From positions 2,170,001-2,234,000 of the forward strand of contig JAPTHN010000021.1 of NCBI GenBank assembly GCA_026936325.1: 64,000 nucleotides of DNA, in the 5' to 3' direction. This DNA is from Platynereis dumerilii (taxonomy: Eukaryota > Annelida > Polychaeta > Phyllodocida > Nereididae). Positions within the stretch are counted from its first letter, which is position 1, and every line of letters begins with the position of its first letter. The notes under the pieces are model-generated. The model was given only the letters and a program-made list of their open reading frames with translations. It was not told where the DNA came from and ran no database searches. Made by a program: the position numbers and the translations under genes. Shown here one piece after another: positions 1-9,296 of this stretch.

Positions 1-534
1 AGGCATACCGCACACAGAATTTTGATGGGGGTGAGCGACAATTAACGTTTGTTTGACAATCTGCCCAAATTGTTCGCTACCTGGCTTTCCCATTGTCTTA
101 CTAAATTAGTAAATTAACTAACTAAATTGGTCTTTTGAATTTTGGTGTTTTACAAATTTAATTTGCACAAACGATTTTCAGAAACATGACATTCTATCTT
201 GTATTTTGGTGGCCATCTTGGACCTCATCAAGAATTACGAATGAAGTGCAATAGTGCTTAGTGGGTATCCATTTGCTGATTCCGAAATTTCTCTATTCAG
301 CTATTGTCAAATTTAAACTTAGCCGAAAAACAACCTTTGAAAGTCCATCTCCCTTTCTTTTTCTGGATAGGCAGACTTTTAATTTTTAAAGAACCTGAAT
401 TTATCGATTTTTGAGGAAACCATTTTCTTTGTTTCTTTTCTTCATTTTCCTTTATAAATTTTAAATGAAAGTGACAATTATAATTTATAATGTATGCATG
501 TATGATGTGCATTCAATGCAATTTGTCATTGTAG
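1..534. other. non-coding flank or intron
   Basis: No convincing coding sequence was seen. The stretch ends in an acceptor-like sequence (tgtcattgtag) directly before the LamG-like exon, so it is probably intron. Confidence 0.5.
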
Positions 535-1109
535 GTCCAAATATAACTGAGGGGAAAGTCGGCAATGCAGTTTACATTCCAAACACCCTGGGCAGTGGAC
601 AAGGAGAATACTTTCTCCAGTTCGGTACTCACCAGAGCGATTGCTTCGGAAACATCGCTCTTTGTCCTGAAGGAGCCACGTTTACATTGTGGTTCAAAGC
701 TGAGCAAACAGACAACCTGATTGCCGTCTTGTTTTATTCAACTTCCATGCAAGCTTTAACCTATAAAACTAATGGTACGTTCAGGCTGATAGTCGACCTG
801 CACAATGGAAGCCATGTTTACGAATTTCGCGGCATAACGAATGTATCGTGGGACGAATGGCACTTACTAGGAATCACCTACACTGCAACATCTGGCTACG
901 GACGTTTTGAGGTCTTCTTCGATGGATGTGTCACGTCAACAGCCGATACAACTGTGCCTGGAACGCCTACAACAAGAGAATTTGACTTGGCCTGCATTTC
1001 CTCAATGGTGTTCAATGCCCGGTGCACCAGGGGTCACTTTCATGACCTGCGATTCTGGACCAGCAAGAAAAGTCCTCTGTTCATGCGGTGGCTGTGGAAT
1101 TCAAAATAG
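535..1109 (+). CDS. LamG / concanavalin A-like domain, probable 3' terminal exon
   Basis: The frame is open from an acceptor-like AG at 533-534 to a TAG at 1107-1109. The translation has the jelly-roll pattern of LamG/ConA-like domains: GKVGNAVYIP near the start, a cysteine pair (DCFGNIALC), then FTLWFKAE, WHLLGITY, FEVFFDGC and HDLRFWTSKK near the end, as in extracellular adhesion proteins and adhesion receptors. No good donor follows RFWTSKK, and an AATAAA lies about 125 bp beyond the stop, so I read it as a last exon. The open frame extends upstream to about 465, but I prefer the splice acceptor to that start. Upstream exons are outside the window. The parent gene is unknown. Confidence 0.6.
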
Positions 1110-1233
1110 ACGTTAATTGGCAAAATAGACCTTAATTGGGGAGCACCATTAGAATACTAGTCCAAGAAAAATTAATTACTTTGGCCCCACCTTGTTGATA
1201 ATAATTTCATTATATTATGTCCATCCTATATGA

Positions 1234-1239
1234 AATAAA
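1234..1239 (+). terminator. polyadenylation signal AATAAA
   Basis: A canonical AATAAA about 125 bp after the LamG exon stop. It supports that exon being terminal, but AATAAA is frequent in DNA this AT-rich. Confidence 0.35.
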
Positions 1240-1771
1240 AACGGTATTCTTTACATTGCCTGTGCAAAACTATCTGAGTTTTGATTCATGACCAACTTTA
1301 AAACATAATGGTTAATCAAAATTTTAAAACTTTAAAAATAATGATGGAATATACATATACTAAATTCATAATTTTCGAAAAACATTAATGCAAAAAAAAA
1401 AAAACAATAGTTAATTTTCAATGATATTTTTAGGCCTACATTTTTTTCAATGTGTTTGATAGGGCTTGCTGTGAGGTCCTTAAGGCTTAATGGCCACCAA
1501 CAGCTTTACTCTAAGCACTAATTTTTCCTCTACTGTAATTATTCGGACCTTATGCATTTGAATAATTGCTACCACACAGAACTGCTCTATTTTTGACGAT
1601 AAGTTTATGGAAGCAAGAACTTTTAAGTGTTGAGTAATCCGAAACTTACGCTATTGCACAGTGATAATGTGTCTTTGTTTGTTTGCAGTCAGTAATGTAA
1701 ATATTTTGCAGACGATGATACAGAATACAATTCAAAGCTTCATGTTATTCTGTCTTCGGCAACAAGGCAAG
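1240..1771. other. intergenic or intronic, nothing recognised
   Basis: AT-rich sequence with homopolymer A and T runs. No coding potential or repeat structure was seen. Confidence 0.5.
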
Positions 1772-2263
1772 ATGGCAGTGGTTCAAGATGCGTCCTCCAT
1801 TTCGAAGACCGATTCTTCTTTTAAGACTCCTTACTTGGATAAAATTGTCTTGATTATGCGGCTTACTGGGATAGCTCACACATCTCATCCTTTGTGGAGT
1901 TTTAAGCAGATTGCATTACTAATCTATAACTGTGTCGTCATTTTCTTGCATGAGGTTAACTTTATTATGAATCTTGTGTGTTCTATAAATTATTTTTCAA
2001 CATTTGAAAATCAGTCAATTTTTTTTAATTTGAAAACCATTGGTGATTCTGCTAGTATTTCAATTCCAATCTATGTTATGATAATGTTGGTCCTTCAGTC
2101 AAGAAAAACACCCCTGTCGTCTACACCTAAACCAACTTATTGGCCTCCGTTGCCTCGTGAATACAAACAAGAAACTCCCAGAAGGACCAATGTACTGTTT
2201 GTGTCCTTGTTTCTCCTGTTTGGGATAGCATCAATCACATTAACAATATATTCAACATTATAG
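1772..2263 (+). CDS. small multi-pass membrane protein or terminal exon, unrecognised
   Basis: 163-residue frame starting MAVVQDASSISK. The ATG has a fair context (A at -3 region, G at +4). The frame is open upstream to 1661, but that part reads through a probable acceptor (tttgcag) and looks non-coding. Hydrophobic segments lie at about residues 47-70 (ALLIYNCVVIFLHEVNFIMN), 90-108 (ISIPIYVMIMLVLQS) and 140-163 (NVLFVSLFLLFGIASITLTI), with a proline-rich loop between the last two. AATAAA follows 54 bp after the stop. It could be the end of a chemoreceptor-like or other polytopic protein, but I recognise no family signature. Confidence 0.4.
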   Translation: MAVVQDASSISKTDSSFKTPYLDKIVLIMRLTGIAHTSHPLWSFKQIALLIYNCVVIFLHEVNFIMNLVCSINYFSTFENQSIFFNLKTIGDSASISIPIYVMIMLVLQSRKTPLSSTPKPTYWPPLPREYKQETPRRTNVLFVSLFLLFGIASITLTIYSTL

Positions 2264-2316
2264 CCCCACTTTTAATGGTAGCTGGTTCCAACTCACAAAC
2301 CAATGAAACCATACTA

Positions 2317-2322
2317 AATAAA
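2317..2322 (+). terminator. polyadenylation signal AATAAA
   Basis: AATAAA located 54 bp after the stop of the membrane-protein frame, consistent with a transcript end just before the repeat block. Confidence 0.35.
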
Positions 2323-2344
2323 AGTGAAAGTAGCACTGACATGT

Positions 2345-2574
2345 CTACAAACAGACCCGTCTGGCATGGGCGTAATTTGGTGAAGGACGGGGGGGACATG
2401 TCCCCCCAACATTTTGGACCCCGGGGGACATAATATGAAATGTCCCCCCCACTTTTTTTGTGTGGAAATGAATTATGTTGTCACTGTTATGGTAATGGTC
2501 AATGGGCTCAATTTGGTGTGGCGCTGTTCCAAGAGGCATGTCCCCCACCTTTCTGCTACGGCAGGTTAACATGC
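2345..2574. repeat. G/C-run-rich repeat remnant next to the Polinton insertion
   Basis: Contains the 'ggacatgtcccccc' style of C-run and G-run sequence common to many small elements in this window. It stops at the Polinton target duplication, and no matching second half was seen beyond 9464. Family not identified. Confidence 0.35.
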
Positions 2575-2744
2575 CATACAAGTAGGGGGAAATTGGGGGT
2601 TCTGGGCCAATTTTGGTGAGGAGCAACTTTTGGCTTTAGGAGAGCCCCAGCCCCAGGGGGAAAATGAGCGTTCTGGAACAGATTTACTGAGGAGCAACTT
2701 TTAGTCTTTGGAGACTCTAAGACAGCCCCCCCCCCAGGGGTTGT

Positions 2745-2885
2745 ATGGGCATAACCCATAGCTGCCATGCTTAATTGCTCTAATTTATAACAGCCAACCC
2801 TGTCAGAGTGCGTATGGGCATAACCCATAGCTGCCATGCTCTAATTTATTGCAGCCAATCCTATCATGGGCATAACCCATGGCTG
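2745..2885. repeat. subterminal repeats, left end of the Polinton-type element
   Basis: Three copies of a motif built on ATGGGCATAACCCAT (itself palindromic), mostly followed by AGCTGCCATG, spaced about 60-75 bp apart about 165 bp from the terminus. Subterminal repeats of this kind are often recombinase or host-factor sites; that role is inference. Confidence 0.6.
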
Positions 2886-3008
2886 TAACTCAGGCCGGAG
2901 CCTTGCGTTCAAATTAATTTATAACAAACAACAAACACAAGTTTTTATTTTCAACACTTTATTCACATAATATATACATCATTTTCAATGCTTTATTTCA
3001 AATGACAT

Positions 3009-3956
3009 TCAAATATCTACAATATCTTTAGCATCCACCCATGAGTCAAATACTTTAGGCCAGTGGAGCCATCTCACAAAATATTCAGTTTTATTCTTTC
3101 GACGTCTTTGCTTTAACATCTTGTCGATTTTCCACAGCTGGTCCTCCTTGATAGTCACTTTCTGAAGTTCAGGCTGGTAAAATGTCCCAGCGATGTCCTT
3201 GCCATTGAAGTCCTTGATCCTATAAATTGGTAATCCGCCTCTGTTATATCTTTCTGACACTTTGAAGACCTCTCCTGTCCATCGCTGATCATATTCTCTT
3301 TGGAAGGTTTGACGTAGGTAGCTCAAACGAACATAATCACCCAAATTATATTTGAAATTTGGACGTTTACTCTTTTCATCTGGCCAGTACAGATTCATCC
3401 AGACCTGGGTTGCATTTTCTTTTGATACATTAATGGGTGCCATTTTAATGCTGCTATGCACTGTAGAATTGTACCTCTTAGCAAAATCTTGTAGCAGATG
3501 TACATAGTTGAAGGTCTGCTTGCTGGTCATGTAATGCTGAATCTTTGATCTTATTGTCTTGATGGCACGTTCTGCTATGTTTGCCTTGACTTCATTCTGA
3601 CTCGTAAAGTGTTTAATCCCTTGAGCTTTAAGATAATCCAGAACAGTCTTTGCTAAGAATTCTTTTCCTTTGTCGCTTTGGATGCGTGATGGCTTTCTTC
3701 CTTCTTGAAGTATATCCTCGAGGGCTCGTCTGACTTCTGCTCCAGTTTTGTTCTTCAGGGCTCTTAACCACACATTTTTGGAGAAAACATCAATTACCAA
3801 CAACACATAATTGGTGTTATTGTTATATTTAGCATACGACATCATGCTCATTAGATCCATCTGCCACTGGTCGTCAATACCAGTCACCATAACTTTGTTT
3901 CGCTTGAATTTGCTGTTGACTGGCCGATGCATGCTATAGACCTCTTGTTGTTGCAA
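3009..3956 (-). CDS. integrase with C-terminal chromodomain (left arm, fossil Polinton part)
   Basis: 315-residue frame with the retroviral-type integrase core. Catalytic acidic residues appear as D34 (WQMDLM), D95 (IQSDKGKEF) and E129 (NIAERAIKT). The C-terminal 45 residues (EYFVRWLHWPKVFDSWVDA) match a chromodomain, a combination known in Polintons and chromoviruses that steers insertion towards chromatin marks. The family's N-terminal zinc-binding part is not included in this frame, and the gene as a whole looks broken. The AATAAA beyond the stop (2992-2997, minus strand) is a likely polyadenylation signal. Confidence 0.8.
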   Translation of the reverse strand: MQQQEVYSMHRPVNSKFKRNKVMVTGIDDQWQMDLMSMMSYAKYNNNTNYVLLVIDVFSKNVWLRALKNKTGAEVRRALEDILQEGRKPSRIQSDKGKEFLAKTVLDYLKAQGIKHFTSQNEVKANIAERAIKTIRSKIQHYMTSKQTFNYVHLLQDFAKRYNSTVHSSIKMAPINVSKENATQVWMNLYWPDEKSKRPNFKYNLGDYVRLSYLRQTFQREYDQRWTGEVFKVSERYNRGGLPIYRIKDFNGKDIAGTFYQPELQKVTIKEDQLWKIDKMLKQRRRKNKTEYFVRWLHWPKVFDSWVDAKDIVDI

Positions 3957-4137
3957 GAATTGATGTATCCTAGAATGTGTGATATCTTCTCGTCCATCTC
4001 GTATTGCAGTTTGGTACAGTTTCTCAGCACTGCTGAAACTTCCAGCATGTCAAGGATTGTAATAAATCTCTTGTAGGTAGTCCTTCCAGTCTGGCATCAT
4101 TGTTGCAACTGTTGAAATATCAGCAAGTTTGTCAGTT

Positions 4138-5532
4138 TTATAGATCATCATTGTCTTCTTCCTGTGAGTCTTCTTCCTGGGAGTCTTCTTCACTTTCTTC
4201 CTCCAATTTCGGCATGACTTTTGGGTCTATCCATGGCTTGTACTGTTTAATGGCCAGTCTTGCAGCATCTATCCAGTCCAGGTTTTCATGGTCATGCAAT
4301 TCTTCCACCTTAGCCATAACCTTTTGATGAATCTGACTGTTCTCGTTTAAATCCATCCAATGCTTAATGAAATTAGCATAGGCATCTCGGAGGTCTTTTC
4401 GTATTTCCTTGATATTATCATTAATCGTCTTAGCTCTTGCTTTCTTCTCTGGGTCACCCTCCTCCATGTAGGCTTGTTGTTCATCTTCAATATGCTTCTT
4501 CCATTTTCTTTCACTGATGTCGGCTCGTATTGGTGTAAAACATTGATGCTCCGATAGCTTACGACGTTTCTTCAATGGAGGTTCATCGGATGGCATGTCA
4601 TCTTTTACTATCTGTGGTTGACCTTCTTGAAACTTCATGGGGCACCATGTCTTCAGATGTCTCTGCAAATCATGAATACTCTCTAGTACCATTCCACAGT
4701 CGTCACAGGAAATCATGTCGATGTGATCTCTTTGAAAGCTATCCTTCAACTGACTGATTTTGTCTTCATCAATGCTATTTATAGCCTCTGTGTTGGGCGC
4801 CAGGATGTCATCCACTTCTGCATCAAAAACATTTGCTTGAAGGCGATTGTTCTCTGCAGTTGCCTGCTTGAAGTCAATCAGCAGATATCCATGGGGTTTC
4901 GTTGTTGCATCTTCATAAGTCTGCATAAAATCCTTTGTCTTCATTGGATTCATTTGTCTGGCAAATGTCATGATGGACTGAAGGTCATTAGGATTCTTGA
5001 ACAGGATGACATAATGACTGTTGCGTCTCTGTGTTGGACTCTTGCTGTAGTAGAGATTTTGGCATAGCAATATGACACTCAGGGATCTGTGGTGTGACCC
5101 CTCATAAAATATTTCATTCATCCTTGGATCTTGTCCACAGCTTGCCATCAAATCATCCACAACAAGTAAATTGTTGATCTTTGGATTGAAGAATGTAGGA
5201 TCTCCGATTTCTTCAGGTATTCCTTGTATGAATTCAACTGGAGGCGTAACTGTTTCCTTGATGATGTCATATAGAGGCTGCCACCTCTTGTATAGCCATA
5301 CAATTCTCTGTGGTGGAGAGTGTATTGCTGTATGATTCTGCTGTAAAATAGACTTGACTAGGGTAGATTTTCCACAGGCGGTCGGTCCAGATACAATCAT
5401 GGTGAAAGGATGTTCCAGTATAAAGCTTGTCTCCCGGTGTGATGCCTTTGAATGCCTCCTCTTACAGTGACGTTCCAGATTGAATCTTGTTGTAAATGTG
5501 TCCCCACATGTAGAGCAGTTAAACTTTGCCAT
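4138..5532 (-). CDS. zinc-finger A32/FtsK-type packaging ATPase (left arm, fossil Polinton part)
   Basis: 464 residues. A C2H2 finger lies at residues 6-27 (C6, C9, H22, H27). Walker A GPTACGKST is at 49-57 and Walker B NLLVVDD at 121-127, followed by a sensor-like region. A second zinc-finger-like motif (ISCDDCGMVLESIHDLQRH) lies near 275-295, then a basic patch (LKKRRK) and a glutamate/serine-rich tail. In Polintons and related viruses this ATPase class packages DNA into capsids, yet no capsid gene is present here. The ATG lies about 38 bp after a TATA-Inr core promoter start. The frame is fully open. Confidence 0.8.
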   Translation of the reverse strand: MAKFNCSTCGDTFTTRFNLERHCKRRHSKASHRETSFILEHPFTMIVSGPTACGKSTLVKSILQQNHTAIHSPPQRIVWLYKRWQPLYDIIKETVTPPVEFIQGIPEEIGDPTFFNPKINNLLVVDDLMASCGQDPRMNEIFYEGSHHRSLSVILLCQNLYYSKSPTQRRNSHYVILFKNPNDLQSIMTFARQMNPMKTKDFMQTYEDATTKPHGYLLIDFKQATAENNRLQANVFDAEVDDILAPNTEAINSIDEDKISQLKDSFQRDHIDMISCDDCGMVLESIHDLQRHLKTWCPMKFQEGQPQIVKDDMPSDEPPLKKRRKLSEHQCFTPIRADISERKWKKHIEDEQQAYMEEGDPEKKARAKTINDNIKEIRKDLRDAYANFIKHWMDLNENSQIHQKVMAKVEELHDHENLDWIDAARLAIKQYKPWIDPKVMPKLEEESEEDSQEEDSQEEDNDDL

Positions 5533-5563
5533 ATCGATGTGAACTGTTTGCTGACTTGCAAAG

Positions 5564-5598
5564 AACTGAACAGGTAGCCATCAAGATGGGTATTTATA
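5564..5598 (-). promoter_or_regulatory. TATA box plus initiator for the left-arm ATPase
   Basis: On the minus strand TATAAATA (5591-5598) is followed by TCAGTT (5564-5569), with the initiator A about 31 bp from the start of the TATA box. This is the textbook spacing for a metazoan core promoter. It fires away from the core and mirrors the right-arm copy. Confidence 0.6.
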
Positions 5599-5624
5599 GG
5601 ATTTGGCGCAAGAGCAGGCCAGAA

Positions 5625-6400
5625 CAATGCGCCAGAGCAATCGGAGCAGCCAGAGCAATGCTCCGGAGCAGCCGGAGCAATGCTCCGGAGCAATTGGAGC
5701 AATGCTCCGGAGCAGCCGGAGCAGCGGAGCAATCGGAGCAATGCTCCGGAGCAATCGGAGCAATGCTCCGGAGCAGCCGGAGCAATCGGAGCATTGCTCC
5801 GATTGCTCCGGAGCATTGCTCCGATTGCTCCGGAGCATTGCTCCGATTGCTCCGGAGCATTGCTCCGATTGCTCCGGAGCAATGCTCCGATTGCTCTGGA
5901 GCATTGCTCCAGCTGCTCCGGCTGCTCCGGAGCATTGCTCCGGCTGCTCCGGCTGCTCCGGAGCATTGCTCCAATTGCTCAGGAGCATTGCTCCGGCTTC
6001 TCCGGAGCATTGCTCTGGCTGCTCCGATTGCAATGCTCCGGAGCAATCGAAGCAATGCTCCGGAGCAGCGGGAACAATGCTCCGGCCGGAGCAATGCTCC
6101 GGAGCAGCCAGAGCAATCGGAGCAATGCCGGAGCAGCCGGAGCAATGCTCCGGAGCAGCCGGAGCAGCCGGAGCAATGCTCCGGAGCAATTGGAGCAATG
6201 CTCCGGAGCAATCGGAGCAATGCTCTGGAGCAATTGGAGCAATGCTCCGATTGCTCCGGCTGATCCGGAGCACTGCTCCGATTGCTCTGGAGCATTGCTC
6301 CAATTGCTCTGGCTGCTCCGGCTGCTTCGGAGCATTGCTCCGATTGCTCTGGAGCATTGCTCTGGCTGCTCCGGAGCATTGCTCTGGCTGCTCCAATGGT
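5625..6400. repeat. hairpin-forming GGAGCA minisatellite at the core of the Polinton-type element
   Basis: About 780 bp built from GGAGCA blocks joined by 3-bp spacers (ATT, ATC, GCC) and by GGAGCAATGCTCC or GGAGCATTGCTCC units, each of which is a perfect 6-bp stem with a one-base loop. Blocks switch orientation several times. Because units are 9 or 13 bp and stop codons are rare in them, long frames appear in several phases on both strands; these are artefacts. The core is not a simple mirror image of itself. Confidence 0.85.
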
Positions 6401-6438
6401 TCTGGCGCATTGTTCTGGCCTGCTCTTGCGCCAAATCC

Positions 6439-6473
6439 TATAAATACCCATCTTGATGGCTACCTGTTCAGTT
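6439..6473 (+). promoter_or_regulatory. TATA box plus initiator for the right-arm ATPase
   Basis: TATAAATA at 6439-6446 and TCAGTT at 6468-6473 place the presumed start A at 6470, 31 bp downstream of the TATA start and 35 bp before the ATPase ATG at 6505. It mirrors the left-arm promoter, so the core is flanked by two divergent promoters. Confidence 0.6.
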
Positions 6474-6504
6474 CTTTGCAAGTCAGCAAACAGTTCACAT
6501 CGAT

Positions 6505-7899
6505 ATGGCAAAGTTTAACTGCTCTACATGTGGGGACACATTTACAACAAGATTCAATCTGGAACGTCACTGTAAGAGGAGGCATTCAAAGGCATCACAC
6601 CGGGAGACAAGCTTTATACTGGAACATCCTTTCACCATGATTGTATCTGGACCGACCGCCTGTGGAAAATCTACCCTAGTCAAGTCTATTTTACAGCAGA
6701 ATCATACAGCAATACACTCTCCACCACAGAGAATTGTATGGCTATACAAGAGGTGGCAGCCTCTATATGACATCATCAAGGAAACAGTTACGCCTCCAGT
6801 TGAATTCATACAAGGAATACCTGAAGAAATCGGAGATCCTACATTCTTCAATCCAAAGATCAACAATTTACTTGTTGTGGATGATTTGATGGCAAGCTGT
6901 GGACAAGATCCAAGGATGAATGAAATATTTTATGAGGGGTCACACCACAGATCCCTGAGTGTCATATTGCTATGCCAAAATCTCTACTACAGCAAGAGTC
7001 CAACACAGAGACGCAACAGTCATTATGTCATCCTGTTCAAGAATCCTAATGACCTTCAGTCCATCATGACATTTGCCAGACAAATGAATCCAATGAAGAC
7101 AAAGGATTTTATGCAGACTTATGAAGATGCAACAACGAAACCCCATGGATATCTGCTGATTGACTTCAAGCAGGCAACTGCAGAGAACAATCGCCTTCAA
7201 GCAAATGTTTTTGATGCAGAAGTGGATGACATCCTGGCGCCCAACACAGAGGCTATAAATAGCATTGATGAAGACAAAATCAGTCAGTTGAAGGATAGCT
7301 TTCAAAGCGATCACATCGCTATGATTTCCTGTGAAGACTGTGGAATGGTACTAGAGAGTATTCATGATTTGCAGAGACATCTGAAGACATGGTGCCCCAT
7401 GAAGTTTCAAGAAGGTCAACCACAGATAGTAAAAGATGACATGCCATCCGATGAACCTCCATTGAAGAAACGCCGTAAGCTATCGGAGCATCAATGTTTT
7501 ACACCAATACGAGCCGACATCAGTGAAAGAAAATGGAAGAAGCATATTGAAGATGAACAACAAGCCTACATGGAGGAGGGTGACCCAGAGAAGAAAGCAA
7601 GAGCTAAGACGATTAATGATAATATCAAGGAAATACGAAAAGACCTCCGAGATGCCTATGCTAATTTCATTAAGCATTGGATGGATTTAAACGAGAACAG
7701 TCAGATTCATCAAAAGGTTATGGCTAAGGTGGAAGAATTGCATGACCATGAAAACCTGGACTGGATAGATGCTGCAAGACTGGCCATTAAACAGTACAAG
7801 CCATGGATAGACCCAAAAGTCATGCCGAAATTGGAGGAAGAAAGTGAAGAAGACTCCCAGGAAGAAGACTCACAGGAAGAAGACAATGATGATCTATAA
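6505..7899 (+). CDS. zinc-finger A32/FtsK-type packaging ATPase (right arm, fossil Polinton part)
   Basis: 464 residues, nearly identical to the left-arm copy, with the same N-terminal C2H2 finger, Walker A (GPTACGKST), Walker B and acidic tail. The few amino-acid differences between copies lie near the second zinc-finger-like motif and touch no motif residue I can see. Retention of the frame in both arms implies recent origin, selection, or gene conversion between arms. The function in packaging is known for the family; an activity here is not implied. Confidence 0.8.
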   Translation: MAKFNCSTCGDTFTTRFNLERHCKRRHSKASHRETSFILEHPFTMIVSGPTACGKSTLVKSILQQNHTAIHSPPQRIVWLYKRWQPLYDIIKETVTPPVEFIQGIPEEIGDPTFFNPKINNLLVVDDLMASCGQDPRMNEIFYEGSHHRSLSVILLCQNLYYSKSPTQRRNSHYVILFKNPNDLQSIMTFARQMNPMKTKDFMQTYEDATTKPHGYLLIDFKQATAENNRLQANVFDAEVDDILAPNTEAINSIDEDKISQLKDSFQSDHIAMISCEDCGMVLESIHDLQRHLKTWCPMKFQEGQPQIVKDDMPSDEPPLKKRRKLSEHQCFTPIRADISERKWKKHIEDEQQAYMEEGDPEKKARAKTINDNIKEIRKDLRDAYANFIKHWMDLNENSQIHQKVMAKVEELHDHENLDWIDAARLAIKQYKPWIDPKVMPKLEEESEEDSQEEDSQEEDNDDL

Positions 7900-8080
7900 A
7901 ACTGACAAACTTGCTGATATTTCAACAGTTGCAACAATGATGCCAGACTGGAAGGACTACCTACAAGAGATTTATTACAATCCTTGACATGCTGGAAGTT
8001 TCAGCAGTGCTGAGAAACTGTACCAAACTGCAATACGAGATGGACGAGAAGATATCACACATTCTAGGATACATCAATTC

Positions 8081-9028
8081 TTGCAACAACAAGAGGTCTA
8101 TAGCATGCATCGGCCAGTCAACAGCAAATTCAAGCGAAACAAAGTTATGGTGACTGGTATTGACGACCAGTGGCAGATGGATCTAATGAGCATGATGTCG
8201 TATGCTAAATATAACAATAACACCAATTATGTGTTGTTGGTAATTGATGTTTTCTCCAAAAATGTGTGGTTAAGAGCCCTGAAGAACAAAACTGGAGCAG
8301 AAGTCAGACGAGCCCTCGAGGATATACTTCAAGAAGGAAGAAAGCCATCACGCATCCAAAGCGACAAAGGAAAAGAATTCTTAGCAAAGACTGTTCTGGA
8401 TTATCTTAAAGCTCAAGGGATTAAACACTTTACGAGTCAGAATGAAGTCAAGGCAAACATAGCAGAACGTGCCATCAAGACAATAAGATCAAAGATTCAG
8501 CATTACATGACCAGCAAGCAGACCTTCAACTATGTACATCTGCTACAAGATTTTGCTAAGAGGTACAATTCTACAGTGCATAGCAGCATTAAAATGGCAC
8601 CCATTAATGTATCAAAAGAAAATGCAACCCAGGTCTGGATGAATCTGTACTGGCCAGATGAAAAGAGTAAACGTCCAAATTTCAAATATAATTTGGGTGA
8701 TTATGTTCGTTTGAGCTACCTACGTCAAACCTTCCAAAGAGAATATGATCAGCGATGGACAGGAGAGGTCTTCAAAGTGTCAGAAAGATATAACAGAGGC
8801 GGATTACCAATTTATAGGATCAAGGACTTCAATGGCAAGGACATCGCTGGGACATTTTACCAGCCTGAACTTCAAAAAGTGACTATCAAGGAGGACCAGC
8901 TGTGGAAAATCGACAAGATGTTAAAGCAAAGACGTCGAAAGAATAAAACTGAATATTTTGTGAGATGGCTCCACTGGCCTAAAGTATTTGACTCATGGGT
9001 GGATGCTAAAGATATTGTAGATATTTGA
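8081..9028 (+). CDS. integrase with C-terminal chromodomain (right arm, fossil Polinton part)
   Basis: 315-residue frame matching the left-arm integrase: D34, D95 and E129 as candidate catalytic triad, then a chromodomain at the C terminus. AATAAA at 9040-9045 follows the stop closely. It lies downstream of the ATPase on the same strand, so both could come from one transcript or from overlapping units. It looks broken in the same way as the left copy. Confidence 0.8.
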   Translation: MQQQEVYSMHRPVNSKFKRNKVMVTGIDDQWQMDLMSMMSYAKYNNNTNYVLLVIDVFSKNVWLRALKNKTGAEVRRALEDILQEGRKPSRIQSDKGKEFLAKTVLDYLKAQGIKHFTSQNEVKANIAERAIKTIRSKIQHYMTSKQTFNYVHLLQDFAKRYNSTVHSSIKMAPINVSKENATQVWMNLYWPDEKSKRPNFKYNLGDYVRLSYLRQTFQREYDQRWTGEVFKVSERYNRGGLPIYRIKDFNGKDIAGTFYQPELQKVTIKEDQLWKIDKMLKQRRRKNKTEYFVRWLHWPKVFDSWVDAKDIVDI

Positions 9029-9154
9029 ATGTCATTTGAAATAAAGCATTGAAAATGATGTATATATTATGTGAATAAAGTGTTGAAAATAAAAACTTGT
9101 GTTTGTTGTTTGTTATAAATTAATTTGAACGCAAGGCTTTGGCCTGAGTTACAG

Positions 9155-9296
9155 CCATGGGTTATGCCCATGATAGGATTGGCTACAATAAATTAGTGCA
9201 TGGCAGCTACGGGTTATGCCCATACGCACTCTGACAGGGTTGGCTGTTATAAATTAGAGCAATTAAGCATGGCAGCTATGGGTTATGCCCATACAA
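9155..9296. repeat. subterminal repeats, right end of the Polinton-type element
   Basis: Mirror of the left subterminal array: three copies of ATGGGTTATGCCCAT-type palindromes, two preceded by CATGGCAGCT. Confidence 0.6.

Larger units (their letters stand above)
2581..5640 (-). repeat. left inverted arm of the Polinton-type element
   Basis: Reverse-complement match of 6397-9458 over about 3.05 kb with a net length difference of about 2 bp. Genes read leftwards, from core to terminus. The last ~60 bp next to the core (ending near 5640) still pair with the opposite arm before the minisatellite takes over. Confidence 0.9.

Noticed and set aside
465-534. Start of the LamG frame at 465
   Set aside because: The first ~23 residues are AT-rich filler before a good splice acceptor.
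5397-6640. Several 150-345 residue frames on both strands across the core (RSNAPEQ / CSGALL repeats)
   Set aside because: They are multi-phase translations of the GGAGCA minisatellite, fused to antisense of the ATPase start; not genes.
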